Assembly (NCBI RefSeq): GCF_023195535.1
Contig: NZ_JALPNF010000001.1
Location: 682,001 to 746,000 of the forward strand
Source of the DNA: Sphingomonas faeni
GTDB lineage: Bacteria > Pseudomonadota > Alphaproteobacteria > Sphingomonadales > Sphingomonadaceae
Reading direction: 5' to 3'
DNA length: 64,000 bases
Part shown: one piece after another, positions 27,850-35,618 of the stretch
Layout: every line of letters begins with the position of its first letter
Position numbering within the stretch: the first letter of the stretch is position 1
Notes under the pieces: model-generated
The model's database searches: none
Seen by the model: the letters and a program-made list of their open reading frames with translations, nothing else
Told to the model about the DNA's origin: nothing
Program-made: the position numbers and the translations under genes

Positions 27850-28527
27850 ATGGTTTCGACCACGGTACCGCAGGGCATTGAGCCCGCTGGCGAGCGCAGC
27901 GCCTGGCAGGCGCTTGTCCAGTTGGCCGAGGCCGACGGCAGCGTCGCGCATCCGCATTATCGCAGCTTGATCGCCGGTGGCCCGGCACCACGCAACCTGT
28001 CCGACGCGGTCCATGCGCTATGTTCGGTGCACGGCGACCATCCCGGCATGATCGCCGACGTCCTGGCGCACGCGGTCCAGCCCGAGGCGCGGGACTGGCT
28101 GACCGCCGCCGCCGCCGGGTTCGTCGACGAGCGCACCTATCTCGCGCTGCTCACCGCCGCGGTCGGCCCGCTGCCCTCGACGCCCGGCCAGGCGGAGACC
28201 GAATCGGCGCTGGTCGGCGAGCGACACGCGCTCGAAATGCTTGCCCGGTCCGAGCGGCGCGGCTGCGCGACCGGCGCGGTTGCCGCGCTGTTGCTCGACT
28301 GGAGTGCCATCCGCCGGACGCTCGATGTCGCTGCGGAGCGGTTCGGCCTCGCCGTACCCGCACCGACCTTCCCCTCGGACGCCGACACGCAGGCGATGAT
28401 CGCGGCGCTCGGCACTTCGCCCGGCATCCAGCGCGCGATCCTGTTCGGTGCGCAGCAATTGTTCGCGCAGCACCGCGGCCTATGGTCGCTGCTCGAAGCC
28501 CGTGCGAGCGCCCGCGGCGATCTGTAA
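27850..28527 (+). CDS. Conserved-type hypothetical protein, helical
   Basis: Unrecognised 225-residue protein starting MVSTTVPQGIEPAGERSAW, mostly Ala/Leu-rich helices with no signal peptide or membrane segment. Features include a segment HPHYRSLIAGGPAPRNLSDAVHALCSVHGDHPG and a repeated helical stretch to the C-terminus. The open frame extends 88 codons upstream, but GGAG lies four bases before the chosen ATG and the upstream part looks non-coding. It precedes the MoxR ATPase by 67 bases on the same strand, so the two may share a transcript. Function unknown. Confidence 0.75.
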   Translation: MVSTTVPQGIEPAGERSAWQALVQLAEADGSVAHPHYRSLIAGGPAPRNLSDAVHALCSVHGDHPGMIADVLAHAVQPEARDWLTAAAAGFVDERTYLALLTAAVGPLPSTPGQAETESALVGERHALEMLARSERRGCATGAVAALLLDWSAIRRTLDVAAERFGLAVPAPTFPSDADTQAMIAALGTSPGIQRAILFGAQQLFAQHRGLWSLLEARASARGDL

Positions 28528-28594
28528 CCGGCTTGCACGGGGCTGCGGAAACCCTCTATCCATACCCGGTATTCAGAACCGGACGGGACATCGC

Positions 28595-29449
28595 ATGAAG
28601 CGCTTCGAAGGCACCCAGAGCTACGTCGCGACCGACGATTTGAAAGTCGCGGTCAACGCCGCCGTGACGCTGCGCCGCCCGCTGCTGATCAAGGGCGAGC
28701 CCGGCACCGGCAAGACCGTGCTCGCCTACGAGATCGCCAAGGCGCTCGGCGCGCCGCTGATCGAGTGGAACATCAAGTCGACCACCAAGGCGCAGCAGGG
28801 CCTGTACGAATATGACGCGGTCGCCCGCTTGCGCGACGGCCAGCTCGGCGACGCGCGCGTCCACGACATCGGCAATTACATCCGCAAGGGCAAATTATGG
28901 GAGGCGTTCACGCAACCCGCGCCGCCCGTCCTGCTGATCGACGAGATCGACAAGGCCGATATCGAGTTCCCCAACGACCTGTTGCAGGAACTCGATCGGA
29001 TGGAATTCCACGTCTACGAGACCAAGGAAACGGTGCGCGCCGTGGAGCGCCCGATCGTGATCATCACCAGCAACAACGAGAAGGAACTGCCCGACGCGTT
29101 CCTCCGCCGGTGTTTCTTCCACTACATCAAGTTTCCCGACCGCCAGACGATGCAGGCGATTGTCGACGTCCACTTTCCCGGTATCCAGAAGATCCTCGTC
29201 GGCAAGGCGATGGACTTGTTCTACGACGTCCGCGACGTGCCCGGCCTGAAAAAGAAGCCGTCGACCAGCGAGTTGCTCGACTGGCTCAAGCTCCTCCTGC
29301 ACGAGGACATGCCGCTCGACATCCTCCAGAACCGCGACCCGACCAAGGCGATCCCGCCGCTCCACGGTGCGCTGCTCAAGAACGAGCAGGACGTGATGCT
29401 GTTCGAGCGCCTCGCGTTCATGGCGAAGCGGCAGAAGAACCAGGGGTAA
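28595..29449 (+). CDS. MoxR family AAA ATPase
   Basis: MoxR-type AAA+ ATPase, 284 residues, with Walker A GEPGTGKT near residues 34-41 and Walker B LLIDEIDKAD, followed by sensor residues in IVIITSNNEKELPDAFLRRC. MoxR ATPases work as chaperones with VWA-domain partners. The natural partner here is the CoxE-like VWA protein at 33789-34967, but the two are separated by about 4.3 kb holding three other genes. The start was chosen at MKRFEGTQSYV, the conserved family N-terminus. Confidence 0.94.
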   Translation: MKRFEGTQSYVATDDLKVAVNAAVTLRRPLLIKGEPGTGKTVLAYEIAKALGAPLIEWNIKSTTKAQQGLYEYDAVARLRDGQLGDARVHDIGNYIRKGKLWEAFTQPAPPVLLIDEIDKADIEFPNDLLQELDRMEFHVYETKETVRAVERPIVIITSNNEKELPDAFLRRCFFHYIKFPDRQTMQAIVDVHFPGIQKILVGKAMDLFYDVRDVPGLKKKPSTSELLDWLKLLLHEDMPLDILQNRDPTKAIPPLHGALLKNEQDVMLFERLAFMAKRQKNQG

Positions 29450-29496
29450 GGGCGGCCTTAACCCCGATACTGCATAGGCTATGAGGTAGTTTCAAT

Positions 29497-29618
29497 CCTC
29501 CCCCGCAAGGGGGAGGTGGCGCCGTAGGCGACGGAGGGGAAGGACACGGAACCGATGTTACCCCTTGCCGCCCCCTCCGTCAGGCTACGCCTGCCACCTG
29601 CCCCTGGCGGGGGAGGAT
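29497..29618. repeat. Intergenic palindromic repeat (CTCCCCCGCAAGGGGGAGG family)
   Basis: The left arm is CCTCCCCCGCAAGGGGGAGG, then GTGGCGCCGTAGGCGACGGA; the right arm has TCCGTCAGGCTACGCCTGCCAC and CTGGCGGGGGAGG. The inverted relation is imperfect but long. A related single arm with TCTCTCCAAAGGGGAGAG lies near 50480. The right half overlaps the start of the next reading frame. Confidence 0.75.
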
Positions 29619-31069
29619 CGATAGATCCCGACGCCCGTGCACCCAGAACTTTCCGTATCGCACTCCTGCTCGCCGGCATAACCCTCCTCGGCCTGATCCT
29701 CCGCCTATGGAGCGCCCGCGGCGGCCTGTGGGTCGACGAGGCCTGGTCCGCGGTCATGGTCGAGCGCGCGCAGACCCCGCTCGGCATCTTCACGGCGATC
29801 AACCACGACAACAACCATCACCTGAACAGCCTTTGGATGCGGCTGGTCGGCTATGGCGCGCCACCGCTCGCGTTGCGCGCGCTGTCGATCGCCACCGGCA
29901 CCGCGACGATCCTGGTCGCCGCCGCGATCGGCGCGCGGCGCAGTGCCTGTCACGCGCTCGTCGCGGCCGCACTCGTCGCGGTGTCACCGATCATGGTCGA
30001 TTACGGCTCCGAAGCGCGCGGCTACATGCCGATGCTGCTCGCACTCATGACGATGGTCTGGCTCGTCCTGCGCTGGCTGGACGCGGGAGCCGACCAGGGC
30101 CCGCCGCGGTGGCGACTGGCCATGCTCGCCACGCTCGGACTGGCGTCGCAGCTGACGATGCTCTTCGGGATCTGCGCGATCGTCTTGTGGGTCGCAGTCG
30201 CGCTCCGCGTCCGACATGGCGGGGACCGCGCGACACGTTTGACGATCCGCCTGTTGCTGCCGACGATCGTCGCGACCGCAGCGGTGTTCGCATTCGTACT
30301 GGCCGCAGCGTCGGCGAGCGCGACCGGGATGCAGGTCGGCGATTACGTCGCGTTTTCACCCCTCGCGATGGGCCGAGCGCTCGTCGTCATGGTCGCGGCC
30401 AGCATTGGCGGGCTCGCCGCACCGACCTGGATCGCGGGCGTCGCGACGATCGCCGTCGCGTTCGCTCTCGTGCTTGTCATCCGGAGGCGCGACCCGACCG
30501 CGATCTTCTACCTCGCCGCGATCGTCGGCCTTCCTCTCGGGCTCGCCGTCCTCCGCATCGGCAATACCGGCATGCCCCGCTATTTTCTCCTCTCATCGCT
30601 GGCCCTGCTCCTGCTGCTCGCCGGACTACTCGCCGACGGTCTCGGCAAACGGGGCGGACTCCGGCTCATCAGCGCAATCCTCCTTACCGCGATCATAGTC
30701 GCAAGCATCCGCGACGATCTCGTCCAGGCTGCACGTCGCCGCGGCGACACCGGCGCGGCGATCGCGACGATGGCGGCGATAGGCCCGGCCGGGGCCAGCG
30801 TGCTCGTCGACCATCTCCGCCCGATCGCGACCTTGCGCGTGGCGGCGGCGGAACGCGGTTATCCGCTCAGGATCACACGGGATTGCCCTGCCCCCGCGTT
30901 CCTCCACGTCGATCTGGACGATGATGCACCGGCATCTTCGGCGTTGGTCCGATGCGGCATGCGCTACCGCCTGGCGGTCGTTCGGCGGCGCGCCATCCTC
31001 TCGGGGGTCGACTGGGCACTCTACGCACGCGCCGACTTGCCCGAAAAACGCGGCGGAACCGCGCGTTAA
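29555..31069 (+). CDS. GT-C-like polytopic membrane protein (glycosyltransferase family 39 type)
   Basis: Membrane protein of up to 504 residues with about ten hydrophobic segments. A conserved acidic site WVDEAWS follows the first transmembrane helix (Asp61-Glu62), then HDNNHHLNSLW and SEARGYMPMLLAL. This is the usual arrangement of GT-C lipid-linked sugar transferases (ArnT/PMT-like). Donor and acceptor are unknown. The first 20 or so residues are encoded inside the upstream palindromic repeat, and no in-frame ATG or GTG exists between the repeat and the first helix, so the true start is uncertain. No co-located polysaccharide cluster is seen. Confidence 0.85.
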   Translation: MLPLAAPSVRLRLPPAPGGGGSIDPDARAPRTFRIALLLAGITLLGLILRLWSARGGLWVDEAWSAVMVERAQTPLGIFTAINHDNNHHLNSLWMRLVGYGAPPLALRALSIATGTATILVAAAIGARRSACHALVAAALVAVSPIMVDYGSEARGYMPMLLALMTMVWLVLRWLDAGADQGPPRWRLAMLATLGLASQLTMLFGICAIVLWVAVALRVRHGGDRATRLTIRLLLPTIVATAAVFAFVLAAASASATGMQVGDYVAFSPLAMGRALVVMVAASIGGLAAPTWIAGVATIAVAFALVLVIRRRDPTAIFYLAAIVGLPLGLAVLRIGNTGMPRYFLLSSLALLLLLAGLLADGLGKRGGLRLISAILLTAIIVASIRDDLVQAARRRGDTGAAIATMAAIGPAGASVLVDHLRPIATLRVAAAERGYPLRITRDCPAPAFLHVDLDDDAPASSALVRCGMRYRLAVVRRRAILSGVDWALYARADLPEKRGGTAR

Positions 31070-31117
31070 CCATAGGCTGCAACTAGCCGGTCATCTGCGG
31101 CTTGATACCAACGGTGC

Positions 31118-31684
31118 ATGAAGCGAATCCCCCGAACGCTCCTCGGCCTTGCCATCGCCGCCACCGCTGCGGCCGGCGCCAATGCCAGTTCGTTGCTCAA
31201 TTATGTCGGCGAGTGCGTGCCGTTCGCACGCGCTGCGTCGGGCATCCAGATCTACGGCAACGCCTGGACATGGTGGGAGCAGGCCGACGGTAAGTACGAA
31301 CGCACGCACAAGCCCAAGGAAGGCGCGGTGATCGTCTTCGCCAAGACCGCGCGCCTGCCGATGGGCCATGTCGCGGTCGTCAGCCGGGTGGTCGAGAAGC
31401 GCGTCGTGATGCTGACGCATGCCAACTGGTCGCGCCAGAACGGCGAGCGCGGGCACGCGGAACAGGACGTCACGCTGTTCGACGTGTCGCCGCGCAACGA
31501 CTGGAGCGACGTCAAGGTCTGGTACAAGGACGTCGACGGCCTCGGCGGCGGGATCTATCCGGTCTACGGCTTCATCTACGGCAAGGCGCATGCCGCGCCC
31601 GAACTGACCAGCCGCAACCCCGATTATGTCGGCGCGCTGATCGATGCGTATGTCCCGGTGAGCGGCAAACCGATCGCGCGGTAA
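31118..31684 (+). CDS. Secreted CHAP-domain protein
   Basis: Exported 188-residue protein with a signal peptide (MKRIPRTLLGLAIAATAAAGANAS) and a CHAP-type cysteine amidase/endopeptidase domain. The likely catalytic Cys is in GECVPFAR and the His in MGHVAVVS, with HANW after it. CHAP proteins usually cleave peptide bonds or amide links in peptidoglycan. It may help cell-wall remodelling, but no partner genes show this. The start codon lies about 50 bases after the previous gene. Confidence 0.9.
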   Translation: MKRIPRTLLGLAIAATAAAGANASSLLNYVGECVPFARAASGIQIYGNAWTWWEQADGKYERTHKPKEGAVIVFAKTARLPMGHVAVVSRVVEKRVVMLTHANWSRQNGERGHAEQDVTLFDVSPRNDWSDVKVWYKDVDGLGGGIYPVYGFIYGKAHAAPELTSRNPDYVGALIDAYVPVSGKPIAR

Positions 31685-31711
31685 CGCTCCGCCCGTCATC
31701 CTTGCCGCCAC

Positions 31712-31793
31712 CGTCATGCTGACGAAAGTCGGGACCCAGGGTCACGGGCGGCGCACTCCATGGCTCTGGATCCTGACTTTCGTCAGGATGACG
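31712..31793. repeat. Intergenic palindromic repeat (CGTCATGCTGAC family)
   Basis: CGTCATGCTGACGAAAGTCG at the left and TGACTTTCGTCAGGATGACG at the right are inverted, with GGGACCCAGG and CTGGATCC inside. Same family as 22569-22650. Confidence 0.8.
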
Positions 31794-31862
31794 GCGGGAA
31801 CGGATTGCCGCCACCCCTGAAACCGTGCCACCACCGTCCCGCAAAAGACGGCGAGGATGACG

Positions 31863-33776
31863 ATGCGGTTCAAGGTTTTCACGACGATCACGCTGGCCTT
31901 GCTCGCAACGTCCGCCCCCGCGATCGTCGGCGCGCAAAAAGAAAAGGCCCCGCCGCCCGGCGGTGACATTCCCGCCAGGTTCGTCCCCGCCAACGCCAGC
32001 TTCGATTTCGAGCGCCGCGAGGTCGACATCCCGATGCGCGACGGCGTCACGCTCCACGCGGTCATCGTCCAGCGCAAGGGCCTCACCGACGCGCCCATCC
32101 TGCTCCAGCGCACGCCCTACAATGCCGAGGGCGTCGCAAGCCGATCCTCCAGTTCCAGCGGCGCGATGAACTTGCGTGCGTCGGATGCGATGTTCTTCGA
32201 CGCGGGGTACATCCGCGTGTTCGAGGATGTCCGCGGCAAGAACGGCTCGAACGGCGCCTATATCAACGAACGCCCGCTGATCGGACCGCTTAACACAACC
32301 AAGGTCGATCACTCCACCGACGCCTCCGACACGATCGACTGGCTGGTGAAGAACCTGAAGAACAGCAACGGCCGTGTCGGCATCATCGGCGGCAGTTACG
32401 ACGGCATGATGGCCGCGATGGCGCTGGTAAACCCGCACCCTGCGCTGAAAGCCGCGGTGCCGATGAACCCGGTGATCAACACCTGGAAGGGCGACGACGA
32501 TTTCCACGGCGGCGCCTTCCGCCAGATCGGCTACGATTATTACTACACGCAGGACGCGGCAAAGGGCGAAGCCGGTGACCTGTGGCGCGACGCCTACGAC
32601 GATTACGACACGTTCCTGCGCGCCGGATCCGCCAGCGCGTTCGTGAAAAGCCGCGGGCTGGAGCAGCTCCCGTTCGTCAACCGACTGCACGATCACCCGA
32701 GCTACGACGCGTTCTGGCAGGGCCAGGCGCTCGAGACGATCCTGCCGAAGCAACCGCAGACGGTGCAGACGCTCTGGGTCGCCAGCCAATGGGATCAGGA
32801 GGACATCTACGGCGCGGTCGCGGCGTACGAGGCGGTGTCGAAGGTCGATCCCAACCACGTCAACCACCTCGCGCTCGGCCCTTGGGCGCATGGCGGCGCG
32901 AACGGCGACGGCTCGACCTTGGGCGCGATCCGCTTCGATTCCGACACCGCGCTCTGGTTCCGCAAGAACGTCCTGCTCCCGTTCCTCGACGGCGCGCTGA
33001 AGACCGGCGGTACACCGGCGGCGCTTGCCCCCGTCACCGCGTTCCAGACCGGCGCGAACCAGTGGCAGACGCTCGCCGGCTGGCCGAACTCGACCGCGAC
33101 GCAGAAACTCTACTTCCAGCCCGCCAGCGGCCTCGCGCCGACCGCCCCCGCACGGGACGGCCACGATGACTATGTCTCCGATCCCGCCAAGCCGATCCCC
33201 TACCGCCTCCGCCCGATCCGCCCGACCTACGCGAGCGGCTCGACCTGGCGGCAATGGCTCGTCGACGACCAGCGCCCGTTCTCCGACCGCACCGATGTCC
33301 TGACCTACCAGACGCCGCCGCTGACCAGCCCGGTCGCGATCGCCGGCGCCCCCGTCGCGGACCTGGTCGCCAGCACCACCGGCACCGACGGCGATTTCGT
33401 GGTGAAACTGATCGACGTCTACCCCGCCGAATATTCCGACAAGCCCGAGATGGGCGGCTATCAACTCGCCGTCTCGATGGACATTTTGCGCGGCCGCTAC
33501 CGTGACAGCTTCGAGACGCCGACCCCGATCGTCGCCGGCCAGCCCACGCATTTCCGCGTCGTGCTCCCCAACACCAACCACGTCTTCCTCCCCGGCCACC
33601 GCATCATGGTGCAAGTTCAGTCGAGCTGGTTCCCGCTCTACGACCGCAATCCGCAGACCTACGTACCCAACATCTTCGACGCGAAACCCGCCGACTATCG
33701 CAAGGCCACGATCAGCGTCTTCCACTCGGCCGCGCTAGCCAGCGCGATCGAACTGCCGATCGCGGCTGCCAAGTGA
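31863..33776 (+). CDS. CocE/NonD family hydrolase
   Basis: Exported hydrolase of 637 residues. A signal peptide (MRFKVFTTITLALLATSAPAIVGAQ) is followed by an alpha/beta hydrolase domain with the CocE/X-Pro dipeptidyl-peptidase pattern GGSYDGMM (Ser178), and a C-terminal jelly-roll domain beginning near residue 380 (residues LFFDPDG-like region WRQWLVDD). The second of two close ATG codons is six bases after GAGG and was chosen. These enzymes act as X-Pro dipeptidases, acyl-ester hydrolases or glutaryl acylases; the substrate cannot be told here. Confidence 0.93.
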   Translation: MRFKVFTTITLALLATSAPAIVGAQKEKAPPPGGDIPARFVPANASFDFERREVDIPMRDGVTLHAVIVQRKGLTDAPILLQRTPYNAEGVASRSSSSSGAMNLRASDAMFFDAGYIRVFEDVRGKNGSNGAYINERPLIGPLNTTKVDHSTDASDTIDWLVKNLKNSNGRVGIIGGSYDGMMAAMALVNPHPALKAAVPMNPVINTWKGDDDFHGGAFRQIGYDYYYTQDAAKGEAGDLWRDAYDDYDTFLRAGSASAFVKSRGLEQLPFVNRLHDHPSYDAFWQGQALETILPKQPQTVQTLWVASQWDQEDIYGAVAAYEAVSKVDPNHVNHLALGPWAHGGANGDGSTLGAIRFDSDTALWFRKNVLLPFLDGALKTGGTPAALAPVTAFQTGANQWQTLAGWPNSTATQKLYFQPASGLAPTAPARDGHDDYVSDPAKPIPYRLRPIRPTYASGSTWRQWLVDDQRPFSDRTDVLTYQTPPLTSPVAIAGAPVADLVASTTGTDGDFVVKLIDVYPAEYSDKPEMGGYQLAVSMDILRGRYRDSFETPTPIVAGQPTHFRVVLPNTNHVFLPGHRIMVQVQSSWFPLYDRNPQTYVPNIFDAKPADYRKATISVFHSAALASAIELPIAAAK

Positions 33777-33788
33777 GGACGTGAGCCT

Positions 33789-34967
33789 GTGTTCCTGAAC
33801 TTCCTCGACGAACTCCGCAGCGCCGGCATCCCCGCCAGTCTCAAGGAGCACCTCATCCTGCTCGAGGCGCTCGACGCCGAGGTGATCGAGCGGACGCCCG
33901 AGGATTTCTACTACCTCTCCAGATCGGTGTACGTGAAGGACGAGGGGCTGCTCGACAAGTTCGATCAGGTCTTCGCCAAGGTCTTCCGCGGCCTCGCCAC
34001 CAGCTACGGCACGCCCGCCGGCGAGGTCCCCGAGGACTGGCTGAAGGCGGTCGCCGAGAAATTCCTGACCCCCGAGGAGATGGCCGCGATCAAGTCGCTA
34101 GGCTCGTGGGACGAGATCATGGAGACGCTCAAGCAGCGCCTCGCGGAACAGAAGGAACGCCATCAGGGCGGCAACAAGTGGGTCGGCACCGGCGGCACGA
34201 GCCCGTATGGAAACGGCGGCTACAACCCCGAAGGCGTCCGCATCGGCGGCGAAAGCACGCACAAGCGCGCGCTGAAAGTCTGGGACCAGCGCGAGTTCCG
34301 CAACCTCGACAACACCAAGGAACTCGGCACCCGCAACATCAAGGTCGCGCTCCGCCGCCTGCGCCGCTTCGCCCGCGACGGCGCCGCCGACGAACTCGAC
34401 ATCGATGGCACGATCGCCGGCACCGCGCGGCAAGGCTATCTCGACATCGTCATGCGCGCCGAGCGCCGCAATGCGGTGAAGCTGCTGCTGTTCCTCGACG
34501 TCGGCGGCTCGATGGACCCGTTCGTCAAGCTCTGCGAGGAACTGTTTTCCGCCGCGACCACCGAGTTCAAGAACCTCGAATTCTTTTACTTCCACAATTG
34601 CCCGTACGAGGGCGTATGGAAGGACAACACGCGGCGGTTCGCAGAGCGCACGCCGATGTGGGACGTGCTCCACAAATACGGCCACGACTACAAGCTGATC
34701 TTCGTCGGCGATGCGTCGATGAGCCCGTACGAGATCACCCACCCCGGCGGCTCGGTCGAGCATTTCAACGAGGAGCCGGGCGCGGTCTGGATGCAACGGC
34801 TGACCAACACCTATCCGGCGGCGGCGTGGCTCAACCCTGTGCCCGAGGCGCAATGGGGCTATTCGCAGTCGGTACGGATCATTCGCGAACTGATGACCGA
34901 CCGGATGTACCCGCTGAGCCTTGCCGGGCTCGACGACGCGATGCGCGAATTAACCCGCAAACGGTGA
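33789..34967 (+). CDS. CoxE-like VWA domain protein
   Basis: Cytoplasmic von Willebrand factor A protein of 392 residues (CoxE family), the usual partner of a MoxR ATPase. The VWA core begins at LLLFLDVGGSMDPF, where the metal-binding pattern is D237-V-G-G-S241 rather than the strict DxSxS; this variant is common in the CoxE-like group as I know it. A Lys/Gly linker region (QGGNKWVGTGGTSPYGNGG) precedes the core. Translation starts at GTG 12 bases after the hydrolase stop. Probably acts with the ATPase at 28595-29449 in maturing a protein complex; target unknown. Confidence 0.92.
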   Translation: MFLNFLDELRSAGIPASLKEHLILLEALDAEVIERTPEDFYYLSRSVYVKDEGLLDKFDQVFAKVFRGLATSYGTPAGEVPEDWLKAVAEKFLTPEEMAAIKSLGSWDEIMETLKQRLAEQKERHQGGNKWVGTGGTSPYGNGGYNPEGVRIGGESTHKRALKVWDQREFRNLDNTKELGTRNIKVALRRLRRFARDGAADELDIDGTIAGTARQGYLDIVMRAERRNAVKLLLFLDVGGSMDPFVKLCEELFSAATTEFKNLEFFYFHNCPYEGVWKDNTRRFAERTPMWDVLHKYGHDYKLIFVGDASMSPYEITHPGGSVEHFNEEPGAVWMQRLTNTYPAAAWLNPVPEAQWGYSQSVRIIRELMTDRMYPLSLAGLDDAMRELTRKR

Positions 34968-34996
34968 GTTTGGTGCGGTGGGCGGCGTACCGTAAC

Positions 34997-35021
34997 GGAA
35001 CCGTCACGGAAGCGATCGGTT
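34997..35021 (+). promoter_or_regulatory. Weak candidate EcfG-type stress promoter
   Basis: GGAAC at 34997-35001, then 16 bases, then GGTT at 35018-35021, 35 bases before the downstream ATG. The -10 part differs from the CGTT consensus at one base. Tentative. Confidence 0.3.
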
Positions 35022-35055
35022 TATCGGGCATCATCCCTCACCGAAGGACTATCCG

Positions 35056-35379
35056 ATGTCGTCGATCCCCAACTCCGCCATGCCGCACGCCAAGGTTCAC
35101 CACGACGACGACCACAAGCCGAAGGCTGACAAGAAGACCGCTGCAGCGAGCGACTGGGTCGAGGACGCGACCGACGCGGCGAAGGCCGGACTCGCGACAG
35201 CGACCGATGCGGTGAAGTCGCACCCGAAGACCGCGATCGCGGTCGGCGCGACGGTGATCGCCGGGATTGCTGCGGCGATCGCAGCGCCTGCGTTGCGCGC
35301 GAAGGACGGGGCAGAGAAGAAGACCCCGCCGAAGAAGCCAGAGCCCAAGAAGCCGGCCAAGGCAAAGAAGCCGCACTGA
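35056..35379 (+). CDS. Small Lys/Ala-rich membrane-anchored protein
   Basis: Unrecognised 107-residue protein: a His/Asp/Lys-rich N-terminus (HHDDDHKPKADKK), an amphipathic helix (WVEDATDAAKAGLATATDAVKSHP), one hydrophobic segment (TAIAVGATVIAGIAAAIAAPAL) and a Pro/Lys tail with repeated KKP/KPxK units. The helix-then-TM layout recalls ElaB/YqjD-type membrane-anchored stress proteins, but this is only resemblance. A weak EcfG-like promoter lies upstream and a palindromic repeat follows. Confidence 0.72.
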   Translation: MSSIPNSAMPHAKVHHDDDHKPKADKKTAAASDWVEDATDAAKAGLATATDAVKSHPKTAIAVGATVIAGIAAAIAAPALRAKDGAEKKTPPKKPEPKKPAKAKKPH

Positions 35380-35404
35380 TATCCCAGTGCACCCTCATGG
35401 TGCA

Positions 35405-35505
35405 CCACCCCGGCGAAGGCCGGGGCCCAATTGGGGGACGCCGCTAACTGAGCGCGCTTCGTTACTGCAACCTTTCCAATTGGACCCCGGCCTCCGCCGG
35501 GGTGG
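35405..35505. repeat. Intergenic palindromic repeat (CCACCCCGGCGAAGGCCGGGG family)
   Basis: Arms CCACCCCGGCGAAGGCCGGG and CCCGGCCTCCGCCGGGGTGG are inverted, with GGCCCAATTGG and CCAATTGGACC inside. The centre shares GCGCTTCGTTACT with the copy at 20385-20488 (GCGCTTCGTTACT), so these two are closer to each other than to the rest. Confidence 0.85.
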
Positions 35506-35537
35506 AGATCTCTCAGGCGACGGTGCTTAGCTTTCTT

Positions 35538-35590
35538 GTTCTCCCGCGAAGGCGGGAGCCCAGTCTGGGCTCCCGCCTTCGCGGGAGAAC
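35538..35590. repeat. Compact palindromic repeat (GTTCTCCCGCGAAGG family)
   Basis: A nearly perfect 53-base palindrome: GTTCTCCCGCGAAGGCGGGA, GCCCAGTCTGGGC as the centre, then TCCCGCCTTCGCGGGAGAAC. It lies just past the anmK stop and could fold in RNA of either strand. Its centre CCAGTCTGG also occurs in the 24770 copy. Confidence 0.85.
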
Positions 35591-35618
35591 AAGCTTTTTT
35601 TGCCAGGCGCACCGCCCC

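Noticed and set aside
31066..31073. TTAACCAT as a CtrA half-site before the CHAP gene
   Set aside because: It overlaps the stop codon of the previous gene and has no second TTAA at seven bases, so it is too weak to list as a site.
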